Translations under genes and position numbers: made by a program
Part shown: positions 26,143-37,057 of the stretch, in pieces
Layout: each line of letters begins with the position of its first letter
How positions within the stretch are numbered: position 1 is the first letter of the stretch
From: Turbatrix aceti
Lineage: Eukaryota > Nematoda > Chromadorea > Rhabditida > Panagrolaimidae
DNA: 64,000 nt
NCBI GenBank assembly: GCA_963969345.1
Contig: OZ017768.1
Location: 9,278,193 to 9,342,192, forward strand
Reading direction: 5' to 3'
The notes under the pieces: generated by a model
Database searches by the model: none
Told to the model about the DNA's origin: nothing
Seen by the model: the letters and a program-made list of their open reading frames with translations, nothing else

Positions 26143-29100
26143 TTAGGAGTGAAGAGATTCGTCAGCAGTGTACAGACTGGCAGCAAAAACAATATCCCTT
26201 CTGATGGCAGCGGACGTATCGACCATCTTCTGCACGAGTGTGTTGTCGCCGATGATGCGTCCCGCGTTACCGATGTCTTTGAGTACTTCGTCGAGGCGTT
26301 GGATGCACCGCACGATGATGCCTTCGTGGGCGTCGGTGAGCTTGGTGACCTGCTCGAAGGACATGCCTTCGGTCCACTGGTAGACGGCTTCCATGAGGCC
26401 AAACGTCGGCTCCAGGCCTCGGCGCGCCGACGTAACGCCGTGACGGGCTTCGATGGAATCGATGCGATTGGCCATATTTGCCATTTCGTCTTTGAGGTCG
26501 TTGATGAGGTCGGGGTTCGAGATGAGGGGCCGCACGATGCAGGATCGCTCGTTCATCTTTTCCTTCGACGAGTTGTGCTGCGCGGTGAGGGTGCAGAGCA
26601 TGGCGGCTATTTCTGCGCAATTTCGTTGCTGGAGTTTGTTCTCAAAGATGAGTTCCGTGATCAGGAGTGCCTGAAAAATATATACGGTAACCAAACGCCC
26701 AAAACCCCCTCAAAACTCACATCATCGTTGATCTGCGCCGCAACTCGACCCTTCAGAGCGACGATGTTGTCCTTGTCGATGAAATTGAGTTCACGAAGGA
26801 CCTCGAGACAGTTGGCGTAATCTTGAGAAAGAACGAGTGCTTGGAAACTGGTGTCGTGCTTCAGCTTCGTCTTCTTGTCTTCAAGGATTTTTCGGGTCCG
26901 AATTTGGGATAACTGAAAAATATTAATTTCTTAAGAAAAAATAAATAAAAACTAAAGCATGAAAAAAGCAACTACAAAAAACTTTATCAAAAGTAACAAA
27001 TTAAATCTAAAAATTAAAAATAGCTTGCGCTGGAAAAAAACTGCAAAAAATTTTTTTGCAAAATAACAAAATTCCGATAATAAAATATGACATTGTTACG
27101 TCAAGTGCACCGAATAACGTTAAAAAATAGTTATTTTGTTACGTCAGGTTCACTGAATAACATCAAAAGATACGCAAAAGTATTACGTCGTGTACGCTGC
27201 ATAATATGGATTTTTTTTACGATAAAAAGTTACTTGCGTAACATCCAAAAACCTTTTTTTCTTACTTTTGAACAAAAAATATCGTAACCATTTTCATCCA
27301 GTCCCATTACGAACCAAGTTAAAAAACCTACATGACTCTCAAAATCAACGCAACTTCTGCAGCGATAAGCCGTTGGGTCTTCGAGACGAGTCCTGAGTCT
27401 GACGTAGTCGGTGACTTCGTCGTGAAGCGTGATTTCCTTTGGCGAGATATCCTCTCCGAGTTTACAGTATTGCATTTCCGGACTGTTGTTGACGGCCAGT
27501 CGAATGGCTGAATCAATTTCCGTCATGAGACTGCGAACTGACCTTGACGGTGATTTTGAGCGTCTGAAAATTATTTAATAAAATATTATACATAATTTTT
27601 TTTTGTTAAAATTGCTAAAAAAAATAAATTTACCCTTTTGATCTTGGATCGTTGCCGACAAAAGCTTCGATGTCCCTCTCGACGACATTCTTCGTCTTCC
27701 TCTTCGTCACCGCCTGAATCCAAGCAGGTGAAATGCCGTGGATGATCTCGAGTCGATCAGGTGACTGTCCATGGTCGAGAACGTAGTCAAATCCATATTT
27801 GGAAATTCCATCGAATAATACAGATTCAATGTGAGTGGATTTCTCGTCGGTTGGCATGGCTTCGAGGTCGATGACGCCGGATGTTGGCGGTAATTCGAGG
27901 GTCACGACATCGAGGCTGAGAGCCTCGTCGCTGCCGGGCCGGGAACGTGCCCTGACAACGACCGCGAGAAGACCGGTGACATTTCTCGGCGGATAGGCAA
28001 TCACGACGTACCTGCCGGGAACGATGAGCGACGAAGCCGCGGTCGGGAGCAGCACGGGCCAGAGGTGCATGCCGCGCTGGATGCACTCCAGCAGGGCGTC
28101 GTGGTAGCCGTCGACCGACGTCAGGTAATCGTCGGCTGTCGGCAGACAATCCGGACAAACCAGTTTAGGAAGATCCCGGAGTTGTATGTCAATTGCCAGG
28201 ATCTGTTCTTTTTTGTTTGACAGATTTCGCAGCGAGACATGCTCGACGTAGGATCTCTGAAGCATGTCTTCGATATTCAGCTGCTCAGCCCGGAGAATGT
28301 TCAGCAGCATGTTGTACGTAATTCGAAATTGTGAAACCAACGAAACCGGTTTGCCTTTGAGCGTTCCGCTGAGTGCCGTAATTTCGTACGGCTGACCTTT
28401 TGCGAGGATGATAACCATGCCGGTATCATCGATGCCACGCCTACCGGCTCGGCCTGCCATCTGGATGTATTCCGTGCAGTTGAGTTGTCGCTTGCTGTTG
28501 CCATCGAATTTTTCGATTGAATCGAAAACAACGGTTCGTGCTGGCATATTCACTCCCATGGCAAAGGTTTCGGTGGCGAAGAGAAATTTAACGTAGCCTT
28601 TTTGGAAGAGAATTTCGACGAGTTCCTTGAGAATTGGAAGAATACCGCTGTGATGGATCGCAAAACCACGGTAGCAGAGTTGTTGCATTTGAATGACCTA
28701 TAAAAATGAATTTTTTTATTGACAAAAATTTTTTAAATGAAAATCTGCGGTCCTAGTGATTACGGTATAAAAAAACCAAGGTGTACCGTAAATATTTGTT
28801 CTTCTTATTTTTTGTAACTAACGTAAGAAAATAATTTTTTTTACGTTACGCTTTGAAAATAACTGAAAATAACTATTTTACTATTGTAAAAATGAACGTT
28901 TTCCAGCGTACGTGACGTAATACTTTAGCGCATATTCCATGTTATTCGGCGGACTTGACGTAACATAATGGGACCTTTTCAATGTTATTTCGAAGTAACA
29001 AGAAAAAAAAAAATTGCATTCAAAAACGCTATTTCAAAATAAAAAATTATTTTTGTTTTTTTTTGTTTTTTTCCTTCAACCCTTTTTACCCCTTTTTGAA

Positions 29101-32100
29101 AAAAAACTAACCTGAGGCAAATTCCTGTCCGAACCCTTGAACGAATCCAAATACCGGTCAAACAGCCTTCTGACAGCCGACTTTTCTTCCTTGGTAGTCA
29201 AGTCCAGGTTGTAGAGCATCTCTGCGTACTGGTTGCACCTGTTCCGCGAAAAGACAAAAGTCACGCCCGGAAGGAGGTTTTTCTCGTTCAGATAGTTGAT
29301 GAGAGTCGTGTAGTAGCTTCGATCGAGGCCCTTGGGAATGAAAGCAGGCCTGCCCACCGGTGCGCCCCTCGGAGGACCAAATTTCTTAGACTTCTGATCG
29401 GTGACTGCTTCGTTGGCTTTTTTGACCGCAAATTGGTTGAATTCTCCATCACGACCGACGATCTGGAAAAGTTGTTCTTTGGTTTTCTTGTCTTTGCCGG
29501 TGTAGATGTGATGCGCGAGGGGAACGGGACGAAAGAGGGTCTGGACGACGTAGATTTTGCGATTCTTGATTCGACCAACCCAATCTGCGAATTCGAGACA
29601 GTTGGGTACGGTAGCGCTGAGCATGACGATGTTCACCTGGGTGGGCAGCATGATGAGGACTTCTTCCCAGACGTGGCCCCGCTCGGCGTTGTTGATGTAG
29701 TGGACTTCGTCGAAGATGACCCATTCAAGTTCATCGGGTGGCACGCGACCGTTGTACAGCATGGATTTGAGGATCTCGGTCGTCATGACGAGACAAGCAG
29801 CGTCCGTGTTGAGCTGGATGTCGCCCGTGATGAGACCGACGTCTTCGAATTGGATTTTGAAATCACGGAATTTTTGGTTGGATAGAGCTTTGATTGGGGA
29901 AGTGTAGACAACTCTGAAAATTGAAAAAAACTGAATTTTGGTCAGATATTATATAAAAAATTAAAAAGTTATGAATTGAATTCAAAATTTTGGTTGTCGT
30001 TACGTTAGGCATGCTGAATAACATTTCATCGAAATGTTGTTATTACGTTACTTCAAGTTATATTACGTTAGGTGTGCTGAATAACAACAAAGGAACGCTA
30101 AATTATTACTTTAGGTGCGCCGAGTAGCATCTAAAATTTGTTCTTTTGTTATTTCATGTGCGCTGCATAACACCCAAAAGTTCTTATTATGTTACTTCAA
30201 ATCTCAAAAAAAAAATTAACCGTAACTCATGTTTTGCAGGTACAAAACATTGATTATCTAAATATTTACGAAATTTTTAGATCTGTTGCATAACATTCAA
30301 ATTAAGATCAAAAGTTACTATTTTTAGTTTTTTTGTTATAATACTTCGGCATAATTTTTGAGCTGTCCCTTGTCCCAGTAACGAACCTAGAACGATGCTT
30401 TCTGCTCAAGGCAATGGCGTACTCGGCGACGACAGTCTTACCCGCAGAAGTATGAGCGGCGACAAAAACGCTATTTCCATTTTCCATGGCTACGATGGCT
30501 TGTTGTTGGAAAGGATCAAGTTGAAAGGGGTACTGTAAAACTTTGAATGTATTTGCAATTATATTTTGTATAAAAAAACACTCACGGTTCTGGCGAGGTT
30601 GTGCTTCATTCGAGAGTATTCTGCGACTTCGCTTCTCACGTCCAACACCTTGGCATACTCAAACTCAGCTTCCTGCTTTGTTGCCTTCATTTTTGGGGGC
30701 GCAGCTCCGGTTGTGGGATCCTCGACGGGTTTTTGAGTCGTCGTAACAGCGGCAACGACTTCTGGAGGGATGATAGCGTTGACTTCTTCGGCGGTTTTCT
30801 TTCGTTTTTTCTGAAAAAAAATAAAAAATAAAAAAATTTTGAAAAAAAGTTTAGTAAAAGAAAAAACGAAATAAAAAATGGAAAAAAATTGGTGTTGATT
30901 AAAAAAATCTAAATCAAATAAAAAAAAACTAAATGTTTTTTTATCTTTGAAAAAAACTTAAAGTTACGGGTAAATAAAAAAAAAGGAAAAAAAATGCAAA
31001 CTTACAGATTTCTTGACAAAAGCCGACAAATCAACAGAATCCACAGCGTTGGATAGCATGTTGACACTTGGATTCGTCGCTCCGCCGGCCACGAAGCCCA
31101 TGAGGTCAAAAGCGTCGTCATTGACGTTCGGGATGACGGCTGGGATCCGGGATGCTTTCGGGACAGCTGCTGGGGGAGGACCTTCTACCACCTGAGGCCA
31201 ACGACCGGTTTTTTCCTCAGAAAATTTGAGCAACACTAAAACATTGGACAAATTGAAAAAAAAAATTGAAAAAAAAAAAACAAACCGTTGAAATCGACGA
31301 ATTTTGCCTCTCCAAGCGCGGATTCAATCTCTGCAGGACCAGCACCATCCGGTCCGTGGCTCTTGGCAATGTCGAGTGGCACTTCCAAGCCGTTGCCTCG
31401 CATGTTTGAATTTGCACCGGAAGAATCGCCATAGCGATCGTATTTCATGGATTTGGCGACGGTTTTCGCGTCAAGAGCTCGCTCCCAGATTTCTTCGACA
31501 TCGATGACCTCGGCTTCGCTGTTGAGAACCGGTCTCTGATTGACCGTATACAGGTTACGACACGCCAATCGATGGATGAATACTGTAGGATCGTTGTCTG
31601 GGGTAAACGGTACCCTACAAAAATTTTTTGTAACAATTTTGTTTTAAAAAATATTTAGAACTCACGAATAAGTCATCCTGAGATCCAGATCCCCCTCCGA
31701 TGGCACTCTGGTCGCAGCATCGTTGACTTCTTTGCAAAAAGCATCGACAATTGTCGTGTTGTAGTGAACGCATTCTTCGTCGATTTCCTCGGTGATGGGT
31801 TCGGTGGAAGAGAGGAGAGAGGGATTCTTACGAGCAGCCTCGGCGCGGAGAGCAAACTGGATTTCCTCCTCGATGAAGCGCAGCTTTTTGCCTTCTTCCT
31901 CGGTAAAGTGGACTGGTTCAGAGGGGTCCCGAATATTGCCAACGGCGCTCAGAACTTCGGGATCGGATGCAAGCTCTGCGAGTTCGACGTGAGCAAGGCG
32001 TTCGGACTCGAGTTGGATTTGTTTGTCGAATTCGACCCTGTCGCTTGGGAGTTCAAATGAGCGTCTGAAAATTGGGAAAAAAAGTATTATAAAAAATTAG

Positions 32101-32760
32101 TGGAAAATAAATGTTATGCGGTGCGCATAGAGTAACAAAATAAGAGTTTTTTAATGTTACTCGGGGCACCTAAAGTAATATTTTAGCGTTCTTTGAACGT
32201 TATTCAGCGCACACGATGTAATATAATAGAAATTTTTGAATGTTACTCAGCGCACATGATGTAACATAATAAGGATTCTTTAATGTTACTCGGCGTACCT
32301 AAAGTAACATAATACGAACTCTTGAATGTTATCCAGTGCACTTGAAGTAACGATTTAGCGTCTTTCAAATGTTATGCAGCGCATCTAACGTAACAAAATT
32401 ACGATTTTTATTATAGAAATTATTCGTGCCTAAAATAACATTTTATCATCATTCCAAACTTATGCTTCAAAAAGTAACGTAACAATTCTCAACCTTTACC
32501 CCTCCTCCGCCTTCAACTAGCCTAAATTCCAGTCAATTTTTTTTTCAAAAAATCTTCCCCTAAAAAACCCACTCTCCAATGTGAAGAACCGATCTGACAG
32601 ACTCAGGCAAGGAAATTGTAGAGATGTCTTCGAGATGGGCATCAATGAGGCTGTCGATGGTAACGACATCGTCACTCGGACCCGGACTCAACGTAGCCAG
32701 GGAACTCAAGCGACCCTTGAGTGACAATAGCTCGGGAGAGTCGCCGATGAGTTCTTCCAT
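26143..32760 (-). CDS. SKIC2/skih-2: Ski2-type RNA helicase of the Ski complex
   Basis: Eleven exons join in frame on the minus strand: 32760-32573, 32064-31666, 31614-31286, 31235-31006, 30810-30586, 30532-30387, 29913-29112, 28697-27634, 27563-27332, 26912-26721 and 26670-26143, about 1,444 aa. Ski2 is the ATPase that threads mRNA into the cytoplasmic exosome with Ski3 and Ski8. Visible motifs are Walker [10 protein letters not shown] (482-490), DEVH (574-577), SAT (605-607) and motif [12 protein letters not shown] (about 852-861). The C terminus ends in [11 protein letters not shown], typical of Ski2 rather than Mtr4. [18 protein letters not shown] and RPVPL segments also favour Ski2. About 450 residues precede the helicase core; they are acidic and I do not recognise them beyond a likely family N-terminal region. 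The start codon follows an acceptor-like ccttgttag by 2 bases, so a leader or trans-splice site is likely. Human and yeast Ski2 are about 1,250-1,290 aa, so this is longer. Confidence 0.95.
27070..27255. repeat. Palindromic GTTAC repeat cluster, Ski2 intron 9
   Basis: Several copies of the gttacgtcaagtgcaccgaataac type (arms GTTAC/GTAAC or GTTAT around a core with GTGC) stand in the 418-bp intron between exons 9 and 10. They belong to the dispersed palindromic family seen throughout the window. Confidence 0.75.
28780..28996. repeat. Palindromic GTTAC repeat cluster, Ski2 intron 7
   Basis: The intron between exons 7 and 8 (28,698-29,111) carries units such as tgttattcggcggacttgac followed by gtaacataat. 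The remainder is A/T homopolymer-rich. Confidence 0.7.
29995..30330. repeat. Palindromic GTTAC repeat cluster, Ski2 intron 6
   Basis: At least five units of the gttacgttaggcatgctgaa / taacattt type fill most of the intron 29,914-30,386. Here they lie mostly in the reverse orientation to those in intron 1 of the same gene. Confidence 0.8.
32110..32485. repeat. Palindromic GTTAC repeat cluster, Ski2 intron 1
   Basis: Seven or more units of the form tgttactcggcgtacctaaa gtaacataat occupy most of the 508-bp first intron. Unit spacing is about 45-55 bases. The 6-base arms are nearly invariant while the spacer sequence varies. Confidence 0.85.
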
Positions 32761-34300
32761 CCCTAACAAGGAAAAAAATGAAACAAACACGCGACAGAAA
32801 AAATGAAAAAAAAATTATTCAGCGACAACCCAGACAATGTTGCTTTCCAAAAACGTCAGAAGTTTATTCTAAAGTTTTCAGAAGCAAGGGGAACGGTTGC
32901 GGCTTGGAAACAGTAGCCAGCCAACGGTTTGCAAATTGAAAAAAAATCATAATTTTGATGCTTCTTTTCTTTACAGATTGGCATTCTGTCCTGAAGATCC
33001 TGCTTCCCCTCCCCGAAATGCAAGCAAGCTGCATTCAACGCGCGTTACGCTTTTTTTTTATCGAGCCTACATTTTTTATGTTCTTGCGTTTTCGGGAGTT
33101 GAGTTGTTACTTTTTTGTGCCCAATCTGATGAATTTACGATCAATTTGTTAGTTATGATTGTTTACTGTGTGTTTGTATCTGATGATTTTTTTAGGCTAG
33201 CTGCGGTTTTATAAATATACAGTTTTTATTTTTTTTCTCGAGTTTTTTTCTCGATGTTTCTTTCCTTCCTTCTTGCATCTTTTTTTGTTTTGTGTCGCGC
33301 TCGCACTTTGTTCGGGCACGTTGATTGTTATCATACATACATACCGCTGATAGGTAGGCAGGTAGTGCATCTCTCTCCAAGGACAATTCACGGGCTTGGG
33401 GCTAGCACGTAGAAACATAGATCTCTGAACCTTTATAGGATGCGTGCATGTTGGTTAGCGCCTGTCCACGAGATAGCAGCCAGCGCCAGCGACTTCCCTT
33501 TGTTTGTGAGCCCTGAAGACACATAGATCTCTGCCTAACGTAACAACCATCGTTTTATTGGGCTGTTTGTTTTTTGCTGCTGTAGGTATTACGCTCTCGC
33601 TGAACTTGCTTCGTGAAGGTTTAGAGAACGCACGTTGCGTTCTGATGATTGTTCCAGGAGGCAGCGTGTAAAAAAAAATAATGTAATCGATTATTTTTTA
33701 TTTTTGAGTCTTTTTTGGGAACATCGGAACATGTTTGGCGTGATTTGTAGGTTTATCAATTTTTTTGCACCCGAACAGAGAGCATCCACTCGTCGTTGTC
33801 GTTTTTGACTTTTTTTTCTTCTTGCTACTGGCTCCCGACAATTTTTTTGCCTGTCTTCCTTGCACACGCTATCACCACCGCTGACACACGTTGTGGTGCA
33901 CTCTGACATTTGGTCGCAATGATTTTCTCACTTTTAACGGTAGAAGACGGCTAAAAAATCACGAGTTGTTCGCGTTTTCATTTGTAGATATTTCCTGCGA
34001 TATATTCGTAGCACGCTAAAACACCCCCGGAATCATGGGTAACGTAGAAATTGATAAATGATGCTTTCAAATGATTGTTTGATTAGGCAGCGTGGTTTGT
34101 GAGTACCACGTGGTTGAATGATGATGATGGATGTGATAGGGAGATAAGAATGTCATATTGGGGGAATTTATAGCGGTTTTGGTGATTTTTTGAGATAAAA
34201 TGGGTTTTCAAGTGTTGGGGATTATGGATAAATGAAATACGCAACGTGACTTAGGAGAATTACGACTGATGGATGCTAAAAAAGGAAAAATGGGGTTTTA
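32761..34300. other. Intergenic region between divergent Ski2 and SAM methyltransferase genes
   Basis: No gene is supported here. On the minus strand, about 33,040-32,985 could be a non-coding leader exon of Ski2, since it ends in a GTAAAG donor facing the acceptor before its ATG. Open frames on both strands (for example 32,897-33,214) are low-complexity and overlap T-runs, so I leave them out. Two near-identical tagatctctg motifs lie about 110 bases apart near 33,418 and 33,524. Confidence 0.6.
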
Positions 34301-34309
34301 TGGTTACGA

Positions 34310-34965
34310 TAATGCAACATGCCTAAAGTAACAAAACAGTGAAAAATAAATGTTATGCTGCGCTCGTGAAGTAATAAAATAACGGTTTTTGAACGTTACT
34401 CGGGGTACCGGAAGTAATGTTTTAGCGTTCTTTCAATGTTATTCAGCACACGTGAAGTAATATAATAGGAACTTTTGGATGTTACTCGGCGCACATGCCG
34501 TAACATATTTATGTTACGGCACGGACAGACACAGCGATCGCATTCAGTGGCACACGAAAAATGTGCCGTTTTCCATTCGCCACATTTTATGATGCGTCCT
34601 TGCACCACAATTTATGTATGTACTTTCACGAGCAAAGCTTACAATGAGAAGGTCTGTGCCACAAAAATGACTTGCGTAGGACACTGGCGCGTTTGCTCTT
34701 GCGCAAGCTTTTTGCAGACGCACACCTTCTTGTGCTGCGATCGCGATCGCTGTCATTGTCTGTGCCAAAGAAACAAAATGCAATCAATACCTTGAACATA
34801 ATAATAAGGATTTTTTGTTGTTATTCGGGGTACCTAAAGTAACATGTAATACGAGCTCATAAATGTTATTCATCGCGCTTGAAGTAACGATTTAGCATCA
34901 TTCTAGTGTTCTTTAGCGCAACTAACGTAACAAATTTACGATTTTTGGATGTACATCAACTTGCC
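34310..34965. repeat. Palindromic GTTAC repeat cluster, intergenic
   Basis: Units such as acgttactcggggtacc ggaagtaatg run from 34,310 to 34,515 and resume from about 34,797 to 34,965. The gap is filled by the 249-bp inverted-repeat element described separately, which has split the cluster. Confidence 0.85.
34518..34766. mobile_element. 249-bp inverted-repeat element (MITE-like)
   Basis: The segment begins GGCACGGACAGACACAGCGA and ends with the near reverse complement TCGCTGTCATTGTCTGTGCC, so it has about 25-bp imperfect terminal inverted repeats. Both ends also carry the GCGATCGC octamer. It is more GC-rich than its surroundings and interrupts a GTTAC palindrome cluster exactly after a TGTTAC arm. 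No long open frame and no clear target-site duplication is seen. A non-autonomous DNA transposon is the simplest reading. Confidence 0.55.
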
Positions 34966-35158
34966 TAAAATTCCGTTTTATGTCATATTTTTTCTTCGTC
35001 TTATTACAAAAATGTTTTGAAGCTTGCCAAAAATCGCAAAACATCTGAAATTTTATAAAATCCATTTTTTCCCAGTTTTTCAACATTTTGCTTTCCCGAA
35101 CCCCGGATCCCGTCGAGTTCGATCTGCAAATGATTTTTCCATTTCTCACGTTTTCATT

Positions 35159-35168
35159 TGCTATAAAA
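35159..35168 (+). promoter_or_regulatory. Possible TATA box of the SAM methyltransferase gene
   Basis: CTATAAAAAC lies 220 bases upstream of the start codon at 35,390. A transcript starting about 30 bases downstream would carry a leader containing tttctgtttgcag near 35,233, an acceptor-like site, so the leader may be spliced. The call rests on the motif alone. Confidence 0.3.
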
Positions 35169-35389
35169 ACCGAGTCATGCGTGTGACAGCATTTTTTTGC
35201 ACAGCCACGAGGTTCTCTTTTTTCTGTTTGCAGCGCGTGAACAGAGGGAACCCAGCGAACCACCACCACCACCTCTGCTACTTACTCTTGCGTCAATCCC
35301 CCGGCTGGCGCCTGTCTCGTCACACGGAAGTGAGCTAGCTAGCAGGAGTGAAAGGGCAAGCGGTGTGTATTTGATTGTTGCTTGCGTCA

Positions 35390-36808
35390 ATGGCTGCTGC
35401 TTCAATTGCCTCCCGGATATTCGGTGCAATTGCCACTGATCTCAGAACACAGGTGGGTTGTTTGTTTTATGTGTAATCAAAAAAAACACGAGTTTTTTGG
35501 GGAAAATAATTTTTTACTATGTAAAAATCTTGGATCCCTTGCAGTTTAGATGCCCTTCAAAATCCCTAACAGCTGCTGTTCTTACCAAGAGGTGGAGTCA
35601 ACAGTCAAGGCCTATCGTTGACCGCGTGATTCAACGTCTTGATGCCAATCCTGGTGAGTCGTTCATTCCGCGTATGTATACATGCTCGCTTGCACACGTG
35701 GTATAAAAAGGGGGGTTTTCCCGCGTAAAAAACATTCAATCAACAAAAATCTATCTGTGGTCTTTTTATTTAGATGATCAAATCCTAGAAGTGGGATACG
35801 GTCGAGGCGATGGGATATCGGCTGCACACGAGGTTGTCAAACAAGGCAAGGGTACAATCTTTGGCCTGGAAGTGTCAGCGTACATGGATTCTCTTGCCAA
35901 TAAGAGATTCGCGCTCGAGATTGCAGAAGAAGGAAATATTGTCCTCGATTTGGTGAGTTTTTTTTTTGGGCGGGAAATTTGAAAATTAAATTACATATTT
36001 TTTGTTGAATCCAAAAAATATGGTTTTTTGAACTATCGGGAACATTTGGTATTTTTAGGCCTCTTTTGTACCCTCCAAAAAAAGCTTGGCATGATTTCAC
36101 CCATTTTTCCTTTTTTTGCAATTTTATCTATCAATGATCTTTTTCACCTTTTTATCACTGTTTTTTGACTTTGTTGAGTTGTTTCTGATCAAACATCACA
36201 GAACGTACTCCGAGACTATTTACGATAAAAAAAAGTGACGAATGGCTGTTTATATAAAAGTGACGAATGGTGTCTTCCAGATCACCCACCTTGCCCATGT
36301 TCCGTACCCAAATGACACATTCAACGGTATATTTCATGTTGACGTGTTTTATTTTTGGCAACAAGATGACATGCGTCGTATCATTGACGAATTCATGCGT
36401 ATCCTCAAACCTGGTGGTCGTCTGATTTGTGGACTGGAAAATGAGAGGTTTGAATTGATTTTTGTTTTTTTTACGTCCAAAAATTTGTTTAGGCTCAAAT
36501 TGCTGGAGAAAAAGGGGATTTTAAATGCACAGGAAAGCGATGCGATGAGATATATCGAAAATCTTGAGCCTGCGGGATTTTCGGATGTCTCGGTGACCTA
36601 TGACGAGATTCCCGAATCGAGGCGGGAAGCCATGGTCATCACAGCGGTCAAGCCTCTCGCCAGCGATGCCTACTACGATCCCGAAGCGAAAATGCGAAGT
36701 CTAGAAATTGAGATCAAGAAAAATCTCGCACTCAAATCTCTGATATCATCGAAGCGTGCCATGCCTGCCGATCTCAAGGAACGACTCGATGAACTTAAAG
36801 GCATCTGA
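35390..36808 (+). CDS. Class I SAM-dependent methyltransferase (methyltransf_11/UbiE-like)
   Basis: Five exons join in frame: 35390-35452, 35545-35653, 35774-35952, 36281-36447 and 36493-36808, giving about 277 aa. Motif I is ILEVGYGRGDG (61-71), followed by an acidic GLEVS at the second strand, the FNGIFHVDVFYFW segment and LKPGGRL (159-165), all in the order of small-molecule methyltransferases. The N-terminal 30 residues are Ala/Ser/Arg-rich with few acids, so mitochondrial import is possible. The C-terminal 60 residues are a charged helical extension. The substrate is unknown. The mitochondrial methionyl-tRNA synthetase starts only 250 bp downstream on the same strand, so the two may be co-transcribed. 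Every intron has a GT donor and an AG acceptor, and all phases agree. Confidence 0.88.
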
Positions 36809-37057
36809 CTTTTTTTTGATTGTTGTTAATTTTATTGTTTGTTTGTTTGACAAACACTGTTTTGATTAGGAGTAAAGACGCGACCGCGTCGATTGATCTT
36901 GGATTTTGCATGGTGGAGAATTTTTATACGAGTTTTTTTCTGTCTCGCAACTTTGTATTTCTTACACTTTCAGTGTGTGCCGAACATTAGACGCGTGTTT
37001 TTTTTTCACACGTTTACCTATTGGATTTTTTATTTTATTTTATTGCATTTTCAGGAC

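Noticed and set aside
26149..26820. 223-codon plus-strand frame
   Set aside because: It is the antisense shadow of the last two Ski2 exons, which match the helicase family on the minus strand.
32897..33214. 105-codon plus-strand frame
   Set aside because: Phe-rich translation of T-runs with no homology or splice support.
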